45,961 nt of DNA from an uncultured Pelagibacteraceae bacterium (lineage in GTDB: Bacteria; Pseudomonadota; Alphaproteobacteria; Pelagibacterales; Pelagibacteraceae), in the NCBI GenBank assembly GCA_902536765.1, contig CACAYM010000007.1, positions 1-45,961 of the forward strand. The letters run 5' to 3'. Made by a program: the position numbers and the translations under genes. Shown here piece after piece: positions 42,784 to 45,961 of this stretch. The stretch's first letter is position 1. Each line of letters begins with the position of its first letter. The notes beneath the pieces are model-generated. The model had not been told where the DNA came from and ran no database searches. It saw only the letters and a program-made list of their open reading frames with translations.

Positions 42784-43291
42784 ATTCTTTTTTACTTGGA
42801 AATTCTTTTATTAGATAATTACTACCTTTTTTAACATATGAAAAGGTAAATGATTTCCTATTATCTAATGGCCATTTGTCAGAGTTATATAAAATATTTG
42901 TTGTAGCAAACAAACAAACAGATACAATATAAGCTTTAACGAATCCAAACAAAAAACCAAAAAAAGAGTCTACCTTGCCCATACCTGTATACTTTACGGT
43001 TCTCCTAATTCCTTTATTAATTAAAAGAATTAAAAAAATAATTACAACAAATAAAGATATTCCTAAAAGGATATCCAAGATATATTCATTATCTAAAACG
43101 TCTTTAACATAGGGTTTTATTTTAGGGAACATTATTAATGTCAAAACATATGCCAAAAGCCATTTAGCAGCAGATAGTAAACTTAATATAAATCCCTTGA
43201 TGGAGCAACGAAACAAATAAAATATAGTGATAGCGAGATATATAAAATCAAAAACTGATATTTGATCAAAAATACTTTTTATAATTTCCAT
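42749..43291 (-). CDS. cvpA: CvpA-family membrane protein
   Basis: A 180-residue protein with four predicted helices. The opening FDFIYLAITIFYLFRCSIKGFILSLLSAAKWLLAYVLTLIMFPKI matches the CvpA start, and RRTVKYTGMGKVDSFFGFLFGFVKAYIVSVCLFA near residue 90 matches the family's GxxDRxLGxxFGxxRG region. CvpA was named for colicin V production in E. coli and affects envelope homeostasis; its activity is not settled. Position directly before purF is the ancestral pairing. Confidence 0.92.
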   Translation of the reverse strand: MEIIKSIFDQISVFDFIYLAITIFYLFRCSIKGFILSLLSAAKWLLAYVLTLIMFPKIKPYVKDVLDNEYILDILLGISLFVVIIFLILLINKGIRRTVKYTGMGKVDSFFGFLFGFVKAYIVSVCLFATTNILYNSDKWPLDNRKSFTFSYVKKGSNYLIKEFPSKKEYEDAKEKVSDI

Positions 43292-43300
43292 TAAATAAAA

Positions 43301-45685
43301 CTATTTGCTGTCAAATGGTTTTGTTACTAAAATTAGTGATGGTAAAAGCGTGAGAACTGAGATCATAGCTAAAAGCATTGCAATCCCTGTAAATATTCCA
43401 AAATAGATTGTGGGGATAAAATTTGAAAATATTAGAATTGAGAAACCAAAGACAATAGTTATTGATGTATTCAGTATCGCGACACCCACAGTAGAATGGC
43501 AACGTTTTATTGTTTTTTTATAATCTTTTAATTCAGAATATTCCTCTTTAAATCTGTAAATATAGTGAATGCTATTATCCACCGCTATACCAATGGTTAT
43601 TGCGGCAATAGTAATAGTCATCATATCTAATGGTATTCCCATTATACCAATGATACCTAATATAAAAAAAGCAGCGATAAAGTTAGGGACAACTCCCAAA
43701 AATGAAATCTTTAAATTTCGAAATAAAATTAAAAACATTGAAAAAATTCCTATCATAACAAATCCTAAAGTCAAAATTTGTGATTTAAATAAGCTTTGAA
43801 GTAAATTATTAAAAAGTATTAATACACCGGCTAATTTAAATTCTTCCTTTTTTAAATTTAATTTATTTTGTAAATCAAAATTAATCTGTTTTATTAAATC
43901 ATTTCTTCTTAAGTCAGGGAGCGAGTCTTTTACTCTCAAACTTATTCTCGCTTCATTATCTTTAATAGAGATGTATGGGTCGATTATCTCTTTTTTGATA
44001 GTATCAGGAATTTTTGTATATAAAACACCCATTTCAAGGGTTCCTAACGGCTTGTTATTATTCAGCTGAGTAGCGACTTCAATTATGGATGCAAAAGATA
44101 AAACTTTTCCTACCGCAGGGAGACTATCAAGATAATCGTGAATTTCGTCGATTTTATCAATCTTATCTTTTGTAAACCAATATCTTTCTGAGTTTTGATC
44201 ATCATCATCACCCCAGTCTTCAAAATCGTCTTCATCATTAATTGTGGATTGATTTTTGTCTCCAAATTTTACTATTATGTCTAATGGTGTTGTGCCACCA
44301 AGCTTATCATCAATTAACTTCATTCCTTTATAAATTTCAGTTTTTTTATTAAAATAATTTATGAAACTGTTTTCTACTTCTAATTTCGAAATACCGTAAA
44401 GACTAAGAAATATTATTATTATTGTTGTTGAAAAAATTATATTTTTATTACCTATCGCAATATCTCCCAAAATTGAAGTTACCTTAGACTCTTTTTGATC
44501 TTTTATCTCTACATTCTTATTTGATATAAAACTCAATAATGTTGGTAAAAGGGTAAATGTAATCATAAAAGACGTTATTAAACCTAACGTCATCATCCAT
44601 CCAAAGTCAATAATTGGTTTTATTTCGCTAAATACCAAAGATAAAAATGCGCATATTGTTGTTAAAACTGTGTAAAGAATTGGCCAATACATTTTACTAG
44701 TTGTCTTATTTAAAATTTCAAAATTATTTGAATTTGGAAATTTCTTTCTTAATTGTAGAAATCTTGTACTCATGTGAATATTCATAGCCATTGTTAAAAT
44801 TAACATCAGAGCAATAAAATTTGAGGAGATTACTGTTACCTTCCAGTTTAGTATACCTAATAAACCTGTCATTATAAAAACTGAAAAAAAACAACTGCTT
44901 ATAGGGACAACAATCCAAATTAGTTTTCTAAATACAAACCACAATGTTGCAATAATGAAAAGTAGTACACCAACTCCAAAAACTACAATGTCATTTTTAA
45001 TAAATGTCATCATATCGTCAGCAATCATTGGTATTCCACCTAAAAAGATATCTGCGTCTCGGTTATAATTTTTAATAATTTCTCTAATTTCAACAATATT
45101 ATTATGATTTTGTTTTTTAAGCTTTTCTTTATAATTTTCTATTTCTTTTTTTTCTTTTAGTTTATTTAAAATTTTATCTTTTTTTAAATTAACAATTATT
45201 CCAGTTGTTTTCCCATCTTCACTGATTACAAAATTTCTGAAAACTGGACTATTCAGAATTTCTTTAAAACCTCTCTCTTTATCAATACCGTCATCTTTTA
45301 ATGTAACAAAATTATTTAATCTTTCATTTAAAGGTTTATCAGAGTTATTTAATAACGGAATATCTAAAACAGTTATTACACTATGAACCCAACCCAAGCT
45401 TTGTAACTTATATTTTAAACTAAGCAGATTATTTATTGAGTTATTATTTGTAAGAGGTTCCTTTGGTGTATAAGTAAGTACCAAAAATTCTTTTGCACCG
45501 TATCTTTCAGTTATTTCTCTCAGGTATTGTAAATCTGGATCTCCCTCGATTAATAATGTATCTGATGAGGCATCAAGTTTAAATTCTTTTGAAAAATATC
45601 CAAAGCTTATTAATGTTATTATAAGTAATAAAAATATTGTTTTAGGATTAGTGAGTACTATATCTTTATATAACTTTGAGAACAT
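43301..45685 (-). CDS. RND-superfamily (MMPL) exporter
   Basis: A 794-residue protein with the MMPL/RND plan: one N-terminal helix, a large periplasmic loop (residues ~40-220), five to six helices (~225-420), a second periplasmic loop, and a second helix block (~630-790). GLITSFMITFTLLPTLLSF and AITIGIAVDNSIHYIYRFKEEY near residue 705 are typical transmembrane signatures; the latter carries an intramembrane Asp likely used for proton coupling. Single-gene members are linked to lipid or hopanoid export (HpnN) and other lipids; the substrate here is unknown. A very acidic insert (EDDFEDWGDDDDQ, about residues 480-493) lies in the second periplasmic loop. It lies 23 bases downstream of dnaB. Confidence 0.87.
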   Translation of the reverse strand: MFSKLYKDIVLTNPKTIFLLLIITLISFGYFSKEFKLDASSDTLLIEGDPDLQYLREITERYGAKEFLVLTYTPKEPLTNNNSINNLLSLKYKLQSLGWVHSVITVLDIPLLNNSDKPLNERLNNFVTLKDDGIDKERGFKEILNSPVFRNFVISEDGKTTGIIVNLKKDKILNKLKEKKEIENYKEKLKKQNHNNIVEIREIIKNYNRDADIFLGGIPMIADDMMTFIKNDIVVFGVGVLLFIIATLWFVFRKLIWIVVPISSCFFSVFIMTGLLGILNWKVTVISSNFIALMLILTMAMNIHMSTRFLQLRKKFPNSNNFEILNKTTSKMYWPILYTVLTTICAFLSLVFSEIKPIIDFGWMMTLGLITSFMITFTLLPTLLSFISNKNVEIKDQKESKVTSILGDIAIGNKNIIFSTTIIIIFLSLYGISKLEVENSFINYFNKKTEIYKGMKLIDDKLGGTTPLDIIVKFGDKNQSTINDEDDFEDWGDDDDQNSERYWFTKDKIDKIDEIHDYLDSLPAVGKVLSFASIIEVATQLNNNKPLGTLEMGVLYTKIPDTIKKEIIDPYISIKDNEARISLRVKDSLPDLRRNDLIKQINFDLQNKLNLKKEEFKLAGVLILFNNLLQSLFKSQILTLGFVMIGIFSMFLILFRNLKISFLGVVPNFIAAFFILGIIGIMGIPLDMMTITIAAITIGIAVDNSIHYIYRFKEEYSELKDYKKTIKRCHSTVGVAILNTSITIVFGFSILIFSNFIPTIYFGIFTGIAMLLAMISVLTLLPSLILVTKPFDSK

Positions 45686-45708
45686 CTATTAGTTATATAT
45701 ATTTTAAT

Positions 45709-45961
45709 TTAGCTATTTTGAGTATCTCTAAATTTGGTAAACATTGCCTCAAACTCTAATAATACATTGCCTGTTGGGCCGTGTCTCTGTTTACCAATAA
45801 TAATTTCAGCTAAATTCGACACCTCATTCATTTTAGCTTGCCATTCAGCATGTTCTACAGTTGCTGGTCTTGGCTCTTTTCTCTCTAAATAATATGCCTC
45901 TCGATACACAAACATCACAACATCTGCGTCTTGCTCAATCGAACCAGATTCCCTCAAATCT
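45709..45961 (-). CDS. dnaB: Replicative DNA helicase DnaB, C-terminal part
   Basis: The frame runs in from the window edge and stops at 45709. [23 protein letters not shown] is the conserved H3/H4 region of the DnaB RecA-like motor, and [22 protein letters not shown] is the DNA-binding/arginine-finger segment near the C-terminus. DnaB is the hexameric helicase that unwinds the replication fork. Only the last ~83 residues are visible. A 20-residue segment [15 protein letters not shown] ([19 protein letters not shown]) between the motifs is typical of alphaproteobacterial DnaB. Confidence 0.96.
   Translation of the reverse strand, partial: DLRESGSIEQDADVVMFVYREAYYLERKEPRPATVEHAEWQAKMNEVSNLAEIIIGKQRHGPTGNVLLEFEAMFTKFRDTQNS

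Noticed and set aside
1..45961. CRISPR array, prophage or insertion sequence
   Set aside because: I saw no regularly spaced repeats, no transposase or integrase motif, and no phage structural genes. Spacers are too short to hold such elements.

Overview
The window is strongly AT-rich, has almost no spacer DNA, and joins most co-directional genes by ATGA or TAATG overlaps. Gene content and style point to a streamlined marine alphaproteobacterium of the SAR11 clade (Pelagibacterales, Candidatus Pelagibacter-like). The supports are protein types and layout: a tandem glycine riboswitch before gcvTHP, many small transporters, a eukaryotic-type NADP isocitrate dehydrogenase, an IMP dehydrogenase without CBS domains, and alphaproteobacterial GTTC-N7-GTTC SOS boxes. 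Taxonomy is inferred from memory, not searched. I recognise no tRNA, rRNA, IS element, prophage or CRISPR array. No stretch over 300 bases lacks a gene.

Layout. 1-283: 5' part of umuD (minus) with an SOS box, then a short spacer with a tandem repeat. 284-3246: two GFA-fold zinc proteins, a glycerate kinase and a TolC-like outer-membrane protein, tightly coupled. 3285-7239: recA with an SOS-like site and a strong terminator, then alaS; icd converges on alaS with overlapping 3' ends. 8522-15372: a long plus-strand run of psd, pssA, a glycosyltransferase-like gene, rlmE, guaB, a TPR protein, guaA and panB. 15369-17902 (minus): pxpA followed by two TPR paralogues, and separately a TerC protein. 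17931-20423 (plus): pxpB, pxpC and a DMT transporter, divergent from pxpA. 20451-24961: glycine riboswitch and gcvT-gcvH-gcvP. 24968-29951: a lipid-modification cluster (FAD oxidoreductase, DUF1365, cyclopropane-fatty-acid synthase-like, DUF3833 lipoprotein, convergent SDR) with tspO. 29953-32419: a DAO-type oxidoreductase facing NAD-formate dehydrogenase. 32510-33377: an HPP membrane protein and a frameshifted NifU/IscU-like scaffold gene. 33454-35478: a DMT transporter plus glycine amidinotransferase. 35479-45961: an all-minus block running from dnaB (partial) through an RND/MMPL exporter, cvpA, purF, a PhnZ-like HD protein, a YyaL-type thioredoxin protein, a DMT transporter and an MFS transporter to a charged coiled-coil protein and a small conserved-looking protein.

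How the genes relate. A recurring theme is glycine and one-carbon chemistry: riboswitch-controlled glycine cleavage, a DAO-family amine oxidase, formate dehydrogenase, GFA proteins, glycerate kinase and an amidinotransferase that would use glycine if it keeps the family reaction. The most notable items are the 2-bp slip in the Fe-S scaffold gene, the riboswitch stem that ends just before the gcvT start codon, the lipid cluster beside tspO, the PhnZ-like HD protein away from phosphonate genes, the amidinotransferase-exporter pair, and secreted TPR paralogues sharing a C-terminal CxCxEY motif. I do not see a clear-cut wholly new system; these are the best candidates.
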